Origin: Lachnospiraceae bacterium | Lineage (GTDB): Bacteria > Bacillota > Clostridia > Lachnospirales > Lachnospiraceae | Reading direction: 5' to 3' | Assembly (NCBI GenBank): GCA_029067085.1 | Contig: JAIEFE010000013.1 | Span: forward strand, 62,001 to 126,000 | Length of the DNA: 64,000 nt | In this document: piece by piece, positions 52,959-59,906 of the stretch | How positions within the stretch are numbered: position 1 is the stretch's first letter | How the letters are laid out: every line of letters starts with the position of its first letter | The notes under the pieces: model-generated | What the model saw: only the letters and a program-made list of their open reading frames with translations | Told to the model about the DNA's origin: nothing | Database searches by the model: none | Program-made: the position numbers and the translations under genes

Positions 52959-53183
52959 TTATTTCTTGGCGGAAGAATATGGTTTCTTTTCGTCTGTTAA
53001 TCCTAATAAATAATCAACGCTTGTTTCATGAAGGTTGGCCAGCTTTATCAGTATATTGGTTGGGATATCGTTCTCGCCGGTTTCATACTTTGAGTAACCG
53101 GTTTGCGACATACCAATAAGCTTGGCCAACTTTGTCTGTGTCAAATCCTTATCTTCACGTAAATCTCTAATGCGTGGATACAT
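52959..53183 (-). CDS. Small XRE-family regulator
   Basis: A 74-residue protein that is almost only a helix-turn-helix: IRDLREDKDLTQTKLAKLIGMSQTGYSKYETGENDIPTNILIKLANLHETSVDYLLG. GAGGTGAGG precedes the ATG. Two copies of an AACCTGAWTCAG operator lie upstream, one across its promoter, so it probably represses itself. Such proteins are common on mobile islands; this one is at the edge of an AT-rich segment carrying a resistance-type gene. Its target outside its own promoter is not known. Confidence 0.88.
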   Translation of the reverse strand: MYPRIRDLREDKDLTQTKLAKLIGMSQTGYSKYETGENDIPTNILIKLANLHETSVDYLLGLTDEKKPYSSAKK

Positions 53184-53200
53184 ATCCTCACCTCAATATT

Positions 53201-53249
53201 AGTATATGTAACCTGATTCAGATTATTGACATCTAACCTGAATCAGGTT
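53201..53249 (-). promoter_or_regulatory. Autoregulatory operators of the small XRE regulator
   Basis: The perfect palindrome aacctgaatcaggtt at 53235-53249 and a second copy of aacctgattcag at 53210-53221 have their centres about 26 bp apart. On the minus strand a -10 TATACT is at 53201-53206, and the second copy lies between it and its -35 region, so bound repressor would block RNA polymerase. Confidence 0.7.
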
Positions 53250-53381
53250 AAAATGGAATGACAGCTGAATTTTAAGATATATGCATAGGTGCAATGAAAT
53301 GCTCAAAATCAAAAAACGATATCTGTTTGTCCTTGCTTTACTGTTTATTCAGCATATGGCAAAACCGCAGGAATAGTAGAA

Positions 53382-53428
53382 ATCAAAAAAGCAACCGCCC
53401 CGACCAAGGATAGTGGTTGCTTTTTGAT
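53382..53428. terminator. Bidirectional terminator in the gap upstream of the XRE gene
   Basis: atcaaaaaagcaacc (53382-53396) pairs, with a single bulge, with ggttgctttttgat (53415-53428), giving A and T runs on both sides. The rest of the gap from 53184 to 53558 has no supported gene. Its right end (53541-53558) is the start of a repeat of cotJC sequence. Confidence 0.75.
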
Positions 53429-53540
53429 GTAGCTACAAACTGAGGCGAACCGTTTACTTTACGGAGCGCTCTTTGTATGAGTATTATAATGCGTATTGGA
53501 TGAGTTTGCAATAAGAACTTTCACAAGAGATAATAAATAC

Positions 53541-53590
53541 GCATAGAAGTTCTTTTCATTAAAGCGATCCTGCACGATTCTCAGAGCTTC
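53541..53590 (-). repeat. Copy of the cotJC 3' end
   Basis: These 50 bp match 55356-55405, the end of the intact cotJC, at 48 positions in the same orientation. The copy forms the last codons and the 3' flank of the nucleotidyltransferase gene, in a shifted frame. It is one of two surviving pieces of a broken second cotJC. Confidence 0.85.
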
Positions 53591-54341
53591 TATCCTTTAT
53601 CATCTGCAACATATAATCAGCAAATTTTTGTGCTTCCATATTATCTAAGTCCATTTCATTTCCCAGCATATAGCTTTGTAATGCCTTTGAGATTAAAGCA
53701 TGGTATTGCGCTGAAAGGTTTTGTAATGCCCATTCTCCGCCCTGTTTTTTGGAAAGAATTAAATCGTTTTTGAGGAAAGCTGCAACTCTGCATAAATTCA
53801 AGATTATATAAGTTGGTTCTTCCAATATATCTTCCTTAGCTCCCTCAATATCATACCAAATGCTGTCAATGTACTCTTTTCTTGGCACATCAGCAAATAC
53901 ATCATTTATTTCCTCCCCTTGCAATACCACACCATACTTCTTAATGATTTTAAAATGTGCAGCCAAATCCTTATCTGTACCATTCATTTTATGAATATAA
54001 TCTGTTGGGTTATCAATAAACCATTGCAAATGTGCATTTGAAAAATGTAATTCAAATGGAGTGGGGTAAAGAAATTTTCTGCAATATTCTTTCTTGACAA
54101 TACTCAATTCAATTCCTTTACTTGGTGCTATTTTATTCAATTCTACAACATGCTTCATAAACTGTAATTTCTGAATATCTGTGATGTTATTTTTAATTAC
54201 AATAATTAAATCAATATCACTTTTATTTGGATTGAAACACCCCATCGCCAATGAACCATGCAAATATATACCTGTAAGATCCTCCTTAAAAATTTTTTCG
54301 CTTTTGTCAACAATTTCATCTAATATATTCTGATATAACAT
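53559..54341 (-). CDS. Nucleotidyltransferase, aminoglycoside adenylyltransferase-like (AadA/ANT type)
   Basis: A 260-residue enzyme. The active site reads HGSLAMGCFNPNKSDIDLIIV (GS...DxD), the nucleotidyltransferase motif. A C-terminal helical region follows (NLCRVAAFLKNDLILSKKQGGEWAL), as in ANT(9)/ANT(3'') adenylyltransferases. That group inactivates spectinomycin or streptomycin by adding AMP, but activity here is a guess. The last nine residues (SSENRAGSL) are encoded by sequence shared with the 3' end of cotJC, read in another frame, so the native C-terminus was replaced. GGGAGG precedes the ATG. The gene is AT-rich and probably acquired. Confidence 0.82.
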   Translation of the reverse strand: MLYQNILDEIVDKSEKIFKEDLTGIYLHGSLAMGCFNPNKSDIDLIIVIKNNITDIQKLQFMKHVVELNKIAPSKGIELSIVKKEYCRKFLYPTPFELHFSNAHLQWFIDNPTDYIHKMNGTDKDLAAHFKIIKKYGVVLQGEEINDVFADVPRKEYIDSIWYDIEGAKEDILEEPTYIILNLCRVAAFLKNDLILSKKQGGEWALQNLSAQYHALISKALQSYMLGNEMDLDNMEAQKFADYMLQMIKDRSSENRAGSL

Positions 54342-54508
54342 AACAAGCCTCCCTTAAATTCTCTTTATCAAAAACATAACAACCATATGCCCTTTTGCTT
54401 TCATTTGTTTCTCCAGATCACTACCTCCTTGTTGTCATTTATATAAAAAGAATATCACAAAAACAGCCCATTTCCGCTATTGAAAACTTGTTGTAGCATT
54501 TTCAATAA
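54342..54508. other. Leader region of the nucleotidyltransferase gene
   Basis: AT-rich sequence without a gene. It holds the ribosome-binding site of the nucleotidyltransferase gene at about 54347-54352. A promoter must lie here because a terminator ends the upstream gene, but no clear pair of boxes was identified. Confidence 0.35.
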
Positions 54509-54538
54509 AAAAGCCACAGTACGAAAACTGCGGCTTTT
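54509..54538 (-). terminator. Terminator of the CD3324-family gene
   Basis: On the minus strand a 12-bp stem (54527-54538 against 54509-54520, one G-U pair) with a 6-nt loop is followed by T-rich sequence. Confidence 0.75.
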
Positions 54539-54540
54539 CA

Positions 54541-54810
54541 TCACACATGTTGAAATTGTTTCAATATTCTATAAATTGAACTTTTAGATAAATACCGTTC
54601 TTTTGAAATTGTATCAACACTTTTGCCGGCAAGATATTCCTTATATATTTCACTGTTTCTTTTTTCCAATTCCTTTTTTTGTCCCGAAACACTTCCCCAT
54701 TCTTTACGACTACTTTGGGGAGAAATATATACATATCCCTCTGGCATAAATCGTCTGATTTCAAGCAGCAATTTCTCTGGAAAGATATTATCTGCATTTT
54801 CATATTTCAC
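54541..54810 (-). CDS. CD3324-family helix-turn-helix protein
   Basis: An 89-residue protein. The start, MKYENADNIFPEKLLLEIRRFM followed by GYVYISPQ, and the C-terminal SVDTISKERYLSKSSIYRILKQ match small clostridial proteins named after CD3324. The C-terminal part is a Mor-like helix-turn-helix. A role in transcription is likely, but the target is unknown. The gene is AT-rich and forms part of the insertion between the two cotJC pieces. The ribosome-binding site AAGGAGCGG is present before the ATG. Confidence 0.75.
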   Translation of the reverse strand: MKYENADNIFPEKLLLEIRRFMPEGYVYISPQSSRKEWGSVSGQKKELEKRNSEIYKEYLAGKSVDTISKERYLSKSSIYRILKQFQHV

Positions 54811-55312
54811 TCTGAACCGCTCCTTAATTCTATTTTATTAGAATGCGGATTCTGTATCATTCAGTAATGAAATGCGGCAATATTTTTTACGCTCCACACG
54901 CATTGCCAATACTAGAACCGCATGGAGCTAAAGCAAACGTTTCAATTTCATAACAATATCCTATCTTCTCTGCAATCTGAATTAACATTGTGATCTGTAT
55001 TATATCATTCTTTTTTTAATATGTAAATTAGCTCGTGTAAATGAAGATTTGGAATAATCGTATAATCTTTGACTTTCTTTACTCTGAATACTTTTGTTCG
55101 GCTGCCATATTCTCGGTGCCGATGTCGGTATTGAAATTGCACCTCTGAAAAACTAATTCTTTCTGATGTAAAAGAAAGATGCTGTTGTAAACGTGTCGTT
55201 CTATGAAGTTGTTATGGATAAGAGAGAAGATGGGGCACAACAGAACGGCCCCACAACTATTTTCATAGTATGGAGCCGCTCTTTTTTAAACAGGGATCAC
55301 TTTTCAGTGACT
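54811..55312. other. Gap with cotJC remnant and a plus-strand terminator-like hairpin
   Basis: This 502-bp gap has no intact gene. At 55090-55130 it holds degraded cotJC sequence (separate entry). A hairpin near 55240-55290 (agaacggcccc / ggagccgctct, two mismatches on the plus strand, G-U pairs on the minus) is followed by six T on the plus strand. A shorter stem, tcactgaaaagtga read on the minus strand near 55296-55309, lies just beyond the cotJC stop and may end cotJ transcripts. Confidence 0.45.
55090..55150 (-). pseudogene. Remnant of a second cotJC with an internal 201-bp deletion
   Basis: Positions 55090-55117 match intact cotJC 55516-55543 with three differences. The match then jumps to intact 55738-55757 with one difference. 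In intact cotJC the two junction points share tcctcggt, at 55536-55543 and 55737-55744, exactly 201 bp apart, so recombination between these short repeats explains the deletion. With the piece at 53541-53590 it marks a disrupted paralogous copy. Confidence 0.75.
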
Positions 55313-55930
55313 TTAATTTTCTTTTTTACTACCACAATCAAATCCAGGATTGAATGCATAGAAGTTCTTTTCATTCAACCGATCCTGCACGATTCTCAGA
55401 GCTTCACCGAACCGCTGGAAGTGCACAATCTCGCGTGCGCGCAGGAATTTGATCGGTTCGTATACATCGGGTTCATCCCTGACAAGACGTAAGATGTTAT
55501 CGTAAGTCGTTCTCGCCTTTTGTTCGGCAGCCATATCCTCGGTCAGATCCGTGATGATATCACCGGTGGACTGGAATTGTGCCGCACTAAACGGCATTCC
55601 GCCTGCTGCCTGAGGCCAGATGCCGACGGTGTGATCCACATAGTAATTTCTGAAGCCGCTCTCCTCGATCTGCTCCATGGAGAGGTTTTTGGTAAGCTGG
55701 TGAACGATGGTAGCGACCATTTCCAGATGGGCCAATTCCTCGGTGCCGATATCGGTTAAAACGGCGGAAACCTCTCTGTAAGGGCATGCATACCGCTGGG
55801 ACAGATAGCGCATGGATGCACCCATCTCGCCGTCGGGACCGCCGTACTGGCTGATGATGGCCTGAGCGATATCCGCGTTGGCCTCTTTGATGTTTACCGG
55901 AAATTCAAGTCTTCTCTCATAATTCCACAT
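55313..55930 (-). CDS. cotJC: Spore coat protein CotJC, manganese-catalase-like
   Basis: A 205-residue ferritin-like protein of the Mn-catalase family. It begins MWNYERRLEFPVNIKEANADIAQAII and has the metal-site helices with EELAHLEMVATIVHQL and ARTTYDNILRLVRDEPDVYEPIKFLRAREIVHFQRFGEALR. It is the large subunit of the CotJ coat complex and may remove peroxide. Its ATG overlaps the cotJB stop by one base, so it is the last gene of cotJABC, normally made in the mother cell under sigma-E. The C-terminus ends CGSKKEN. A broken second copy lies just downstream. Confidence 0.95.
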   Translation of the reverse strand: MWNYERRLEFPVNIKEANADIAQAIISQYGGPDGEMGASMRYLSQRYACPYREVSAVLTDIGTEELAHLEMVATIVHQLTKNLSMEQIEESGFRNYYVDHTVGIWPQAAGGMPFSAAQFQSTGDIITDLTEDMAAEQKARTTYDNILRLVRDEPDVYEPIKFLRAREIVHFQRFGEALRIVQDRLNEKNFYAFNPGFDCGSKKEN

Positions 55931-56205
55931 TAGTTACAACCTCCTTCCCACGGCATAGGAGCGAGCGCCCACTGCCAGTCACTGCACGCCGATGTCTCTG
56001 CGCAGGAGAGCGTGAGTGGCGTATATTTTGCGGAATATTCCTGTCTTGCCTGATTGGCAAGCCGGTTGTAATGATTGAAGTATTCCATTGCATTGCGGTC
56101 GGTGGGATGGGTGTCCAGATAGAGGGACAGCTCGATGACTACGAAGCCTAAGACGCCGATATCGTGGAGCAGTTTTTCTTGTTCATTTGCAAATTGGGTG
56201 TTCAT
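55930..56205 (-). CDS. cotJB: Spore coat protein CotJB
   Basis: About 91 residues. LLHDIGVLGFVVIELSLYLDTHPTDRNAMEYFNHYNRLANQARQEYSAKYTPLTL is the CotJB signature. The C-terminus is WPWALAPMPWEGG-like and Trp-rich. An upstream ATG at 56217 abuts its AAGGAG, so the ATG at 56205, which forms an ATGA overlap with the cotJA stop, is the better start. It partners CotJA and CotJC in the coat. Confidence 0.93.
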   Translation of the reverse strand: MNTQFANEQEKLLHDIGVLGFVVIELSLYLDTHPTDRNAMEYFNHYNRLANQARQEYSAKYTPLTLSCAETSACSDWQWALAPMPWEGGCN

Positions 56206-56375
56206 TTCTTGCAACATCTCCTTCCCGTAAATGGTTTGTCGAGTTCCGGGAAGATGGTGCCGTCATAGTATCCTTTTTCCAGATTCTCGCAGATTCCCCG
56301 GAATTGCTGCCAAGGCACATAAGCCATTGCGACAGGAAATTCGTCGCAGGGTTCCCTGAAAAGATAATCCTTCAT
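56202..56375 (-). CDS. cotJA: Spore coat-associated protein CotJA
   Basis: A 57-residue protein: MKDYLFREPCDEFPVAMAYVPWQQFRGICENLEKGYYDGTIFPELDKPFTGRRC. The MAYVPWQ...FPELDKPF core is diagnostic of CotJA. AAAGGGA lies before the ATG; a longer open frame upstream is not coding. It heads the cotJABC operon and couples to cotJB by an ATGA overlap. The minus-strand CATACTAT at about 56438-56445 resembles a sporulation -10, but no matching -35 is seen. Confidence 0.92.
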   Translation of the reverse strand: MKDYLFREPCDEFPVAMAYVPWQQFRGICENLEKGYYDGTIFPELDKPFTGRRCCKK

Positions 56376-56410
56376 ACGTTCCCTTTCCAATGTGTGAGAA
56401 ATTTGTCTAC

Positions 56411-56453
56411 ACACGAATTTCGTGTATTTTTTAGTAATATAGTATGTTATAAT
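56411..56453. promoter_or_regulatory. Palindrome and extended -10 between cotJ and ABC genes
   Basis: The perfect palindrome acacgaatttcgtgt (56411-56425) lies between the divergent genes. On the plus strand an extended -10, TGTTATAAT, ends at 56453 and can start the ABC transporter transcript. The remaining sequence to 56622 shows no gene. Confidence 0.5.
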
Positions 56454-56622
56454 CATCTGAGTGTGTTTTGCAGTTTGGGGAATAGGACACAGAATATTCA
56501 CAATTTGGTCCGAATGCAGACACATTTTTTCAGTATGGTAGAGACAGATACTCGGTCGGGCATAGATCTGGCAGGAGTTTCAGCGATTTAACGGTTGCAG
56601 CATAAACAAGGAGGAGTTTGTT

Positions 56623-57639
56623 TTGATACAGGTAGAACATTTGGTGAAACGATACGGCGGACATACAGCGGTGGACGATCTGACGTTTACCTTAGAGCCG
56701 GGCAGAATATACGGCTTTCTGGGGCCGAACGGTGCAGGAAAGTCTACTACCATGAATGTGATGACAGGCTATATCGCAGCCGACGGAGGACGGGTTGTGA
56801 TCGACGGTCACGACATTCTGCGAAATCCGATCGCGGCGAAGGCCTGCATTGGTTATCTGCCGGAAGTGCCGCCTCTTTACACGGATATGACGGTACGGGA
56901 ATTTTTACTGTTTGCGGCGCAGCTGAAACTTGTACCGAGGAGGGAGAGGAAAGAGCAGGTGGAGGCGCTTCTGGAGGAACTTTCTCTCTCGGAGATGAGC
57001 GGCCGTCTGATTCGCAATCTCTCTAAGGGTTACAGACAGCGGGTGGGTCTGGCACAGGCGCTTATAGGAAATCCGAAGGTATTGATCTTAGACGAGCCCA
57101 TGGTGGGGCTTGATCCGAAGCAGATCATAGAGATGCGGGAACTGATCAGGGAACTTGCGGGGGAGCATACGGTGATCTTGAGCTCTCATATTCTCTCGGA
57201 GGTGAGCGCTGTCTGTGATCATATTTTGATCTTGTCGAAGGGGAAACTGGCAGCAAGCGGTTCACCGGAAGAACTGCAGCAAATGATGCAGGGTGGAACA
57301 ACCCTTTCCGTGACGGTGATCGGAGAGCGCGAACAGGCGGAAACGGTACTTGAGCAGATGGAGGAAGTTGCAGGGTATCATTTTGAACGGGGTGAAGAGG
57401 AAGGCAGTATCATGATCTGCATGGAGACAAAGGGCAATGCGGATATTCGAAAAACGTTATCTGTGGCGCTTGCAGGGGCAGGTATGCCGATTCTGTCTAT
57501 GAACCGTTCGGAGAGATCTTTAGAGGATATTTTCTTGGAACTGACGAACGCGGAGCCTGAGAGTGAGAGAGAAAGCGAAACAGAGAATGATAATGCAGTA
57601 GAGCCGGAAGGAGGCGAGGCAGATGACAGCGATTTATAA
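56623..57639 (+). CDS. ABC transporter ATP-binding protein (GldA/CcmA-like)
   Basis: A 338-residue ATPase. Walker A GPNGAGKST is near residues 35-43, signature LSKGYRQRVGLAQAL, Walker B VLILDEPMVGLD and H-loop SSHILSE. A C-terminal extension of about 35 residues is very acidic (PESERESETENDN). It would energise the fused permease encoded next. The start codon is TTG at 56623, preceded by AAGGAGGAG. The 3' end overlaps the permease start by 17 bp. The cargo is not known. Confidence 0.93.
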   Translation: MIQVEHLVKRYGGHTAVDDLTFTLEPGRIYGFLGPNGAGKSTTMNVMTGYIAADGGRVVIDGHDILRNPIAAKACIGYLPEVPPLYTDMTVREFLLFAAQLKLVPRRERKEQVEALLEELSLSEMSGRLIRNLSKGYRQRVGLAQALIGNPKVLILDEPMVGLDPKQIIEMRELIRELAGEHTVILSSHILSEVSAVCDHILILSKGKLAASGSPEELQQMMQGGTTLSVTVIGEREQAETVLEQMEEVAGYHFERGEEEGSIMICMETKGNADIRKTLSVALAGAGMPILSMNRSERSLEDIFLELTNAEPESERESETENDNAVEPEGGEADDSDL

Positions 57640-59752
57640 GAGAGAACTGAGATCCTACTTCTGTTCCTTCACAGGCTGGCTTTTTATAGCGGTAAACCTG
57701 TTTGTCATGGGACTCTATTTTGTGGTCTACAATATGCTTATGGGCTATCCGGCTATATCTTATGTGCTCCAGAGCATAGTCTTTACTTTCCTGGTGACGG
57801 TGCCGGTACTCACCATGCGAACGCTCTCCGAGGAACGCAGGAATAAGACAGACCAGCTCTTGCTCACGGCGCCTGTATCGGTAGGCGGGATCGTGCTTGG
57901 AAAATTTCTGGCGCTGGAGACGGTACTTCTTCTGCCGACGGCATATATGGGGATTTTATCGCTGTTTCTCATGCGAGGCGGCGAGGTACAACTTGGCGTG
58001 TCCTACGCCTCACTGTTAGGCCTTTATCTCTATGCATCCCTCGCGCTTGCCATAGGGCTTTTTCTCTCCTCGCTGACAGAGAGTGTAGTGATTTCAGCGG
58101 TGCTTTCTTTCGGTGCGTTGTTTTTGGGCTATATTATGCCGGGGATTACCAATCTTCTCACTACCACGGGAACGACGAAGTTCACGACGGTTTTGGCGCG
58201 TATCCTGTCCTGCTTTGATCTGATTGGGCGGTTTGATACCTTATCGTCAGGATATTTTGAAATAGAAGCGGTTGTCTACTATCTGACGGCAACAGCCCTC
58301 GCACTTTTCTGTACGGCGCAGTCCATTCAAAAGCGCCGTTACAGCGTTTCGGGAGGTGGTATCCGGCTGGGTGCTTACAGTGTTTCAGGGATTCTGCTGG
58401 CTATTGTTTTAACTATAGCGGTCAACTTAAGCTTGAATTATGTGCCGGAGCAGTATTCCTCTTTCGATCTGACAAAAAACAAGCAGTATGCGCTTCTGGA
58501 GGAGTCAAAGACATTTCTGGATGGCATGACAAAGGATGTGACGATCTATGTGCTGGCCGAGGAGGATAGCGGGGACACAGATCTTCAAAAGACGCTGGAG
58601 CGGATGAAGGATCATGCAGATCATCTGAAGATAAAATATGTCAGTCCCACAAAAAATCCGAATTTTTATCAACAGTATACGACAAAGGAGCCGACGCCGG
58701 GCAGTCTCATAGTGGAGGGAGAGAAGCGGAGTAAGGTGGTGGATTACGGTGACATCTATGTTTATGAAATGGTCTACACCGCGTACGGCTACGACAACGA
58801 AGTGACAGGTTACGACGGAGAAGGACAGATCATATCTGCCCTGGATTTTGTTACGACAGAGGATCTCCCTGTATTTTATGCAGTTGGCGGCCATGGTGAG
58901 CTCGCGCTTGAGGATAAATTTGTGAAGGCTATGGAGAAGGAAAATACCTCCTGTGAACAGCTTATGCTTTATTCTGTGGATGAGATTCCGGAAGATGCAC
59001 AGGGATTGATCCTGAACGCACCCACAGGCGATTATTCTGAGGAAGATGCGGAAAAGGTGATCGCTTATCTGGAAAAGGGTGGGAATGCCCTGATCATTCC
59101 TACCATGGCGGAGGAAGAGATGACAAACTTCCACAAGATCCTTGATTTCTACGGGATAGCGGAGATCGATGGTACCATCGTGGAGCGGGACCGGGAATAT
59201 TATAATCAGAGTCCTTATTATCTGTTTCCAAAGATCGAAGAGAGTGACGTGACGGCACCTTTGGAAAACGCTCTGGTGTTTGCGCCTTTCTCGATAGGGC
59301 TTTCCTATGATGAGGAATCGGATGAAATATACTGCTCACCGCTTCTTACGACAAGTGCCAGTGCATTTTCCAAGAAAAATGTAACTGACGGAAACGACTA
59401 CGAAAAGAGAGAAGGGGATATTGACGGTCCCTTTGCGATTGCTTTGGAAGCGGAGAAAGCCAATGCGGACGGCGTGATCTCAAAAGCCTATGTGGTGGGT
59501 GGTGAGACCCTCTTCACTGTTCTTGCAGACGATAAGGTGCCCGGTAACAATCTGAAACTCTTTGTGAGCATGATCAGCGCACTGGCTGATCACGAATCGC
59601 CCGTGGCAGTGCCAGTCAAAGATTTTGACATGACTTATCTGGTATTTAAGGCGCAGACGGCCTACATTGCGGCGATCCTGTGTGTGATCGTTCTGCCTTT
59701 GGCGACGCTTCTTGCGGGACTTATCATCTGGCTTCACAGAAGGCGGCGTTAA
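57623..59752 (+). CDS. ABC-2 permease fused to GldG-type extracellular domain
   Basis: A 709-residue protein that joins what are often two genes (GldF and GldG). Residues about 1-240 are an ABC-2 permease: MTAIYKRELRSYFCSFTGWLFIAVNLF, SEERRNKTDQLLLTAPV, and six helices. A seventh helix (about 252-272) leads to a large extracellular region (about 275-680) that begins LSLNYVPEQYSSFDLTKNKQYALLEESKTFLD, the GldG/ABC_transp_aux pattern. It ends in a final helix and the basic tail LHRRRR. It works with the preceding ATPase. Bacteroidetes use GldAFG in gliding; in Firmicutes the role is open. Confidence 0.9.
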   Translation: MTAIYKRELRSYFCSFTGWLFIAVNLFVMGLYFVVYNMLMGYPAISYVLQSIVFTFLVTVPVLTMRTLSEERRNKTDQLLLTAPVSVGGIVLGKFLALETVLLLPTAYMGILSLFLMRGGEVQLGVSYASLLGLYLYASLALAIGLFLSSLTESVVISAVLSFGALFLGYIMPGITNLLTTTGTTKFTTVLARILSCFDLIGRFDTLSSGYFEIEAVVYYLTATALALFCTAQSIQKRRYSVSGGGIRLGAYSVSGILLAIVLTIAVNLSLNYVPEQYSSFDLTKNKQYALLEESKTFLDGMTKDVTIYVLAEEDSGDTDLQKTLERMKDHADHLKIKYVSPTKNPNFYQQYTTKEPTPGSLIVEGEKRSKVVDYGDIYVYEMVYTAYGYDNEVTGYDGEGQIISALDFVTTEDLPVFYAVGGHGELALEDKFVKAMEKENTSCEQLMLYSVDEIPEDAQGLILNAPTGDYSEEDAEKVIAYLEKGGNALIIPTMAEEEMTNFHKILDFYGIAEIDGTIVERDREYYNQSPYYLFPKIEESDVTAPLENALVFAPFSIGLSYDEESDEIYCSPLLTTSASAFSKKNVTDGNDYEKREGDIDGPFAIALEAEKANADGVISKAYVVGGETLFTVLADDKVPGNNLKLFVSMISALADHESPVAVPVKDFDMTYLVFKAQTAYIAAILCVIVLPLATLLAGLIIWLHRRRR

Positions 59753-59762
59753 GCTTAGAATA

Positions 59763-59791
59763 TTGACTTCCCGCCGATTTTGTGCCACAAT
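59763..59791 (+). promoter_or_regulatory. Promoter candidate of the hydrogenase gene
   Basis: TTGACT (59763-59768), 17 bp, CACAAT (59786-59791), just after the permease stop. The leader to the ATG at 59907 is about 110 nt. Confidence 0.4.
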
Positions 59792-59906
59792 GTACGCGGT
59801 AGCAATGAGCAGTGCGCAGACAGAGGATAAACGGAGAAGGGAACTTGCTCACTGCAACGTTTATCCGAATGAATGCATAGGGCGAAACCCGCAGCATGGA
59901 GGCAAT

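Noticed and set aside
58505-59134. 209-residue open frame opposite the ABC permease fusion
   Set aside because: It is a shadow of the GldG-type domain, with no ribosome-binding site.
59712-59906. Longer N-terminus for the hydrogenase
   Set aside because: It overlaps the permease end in another frame; GGAGG directly precedes the ATG at 59907.
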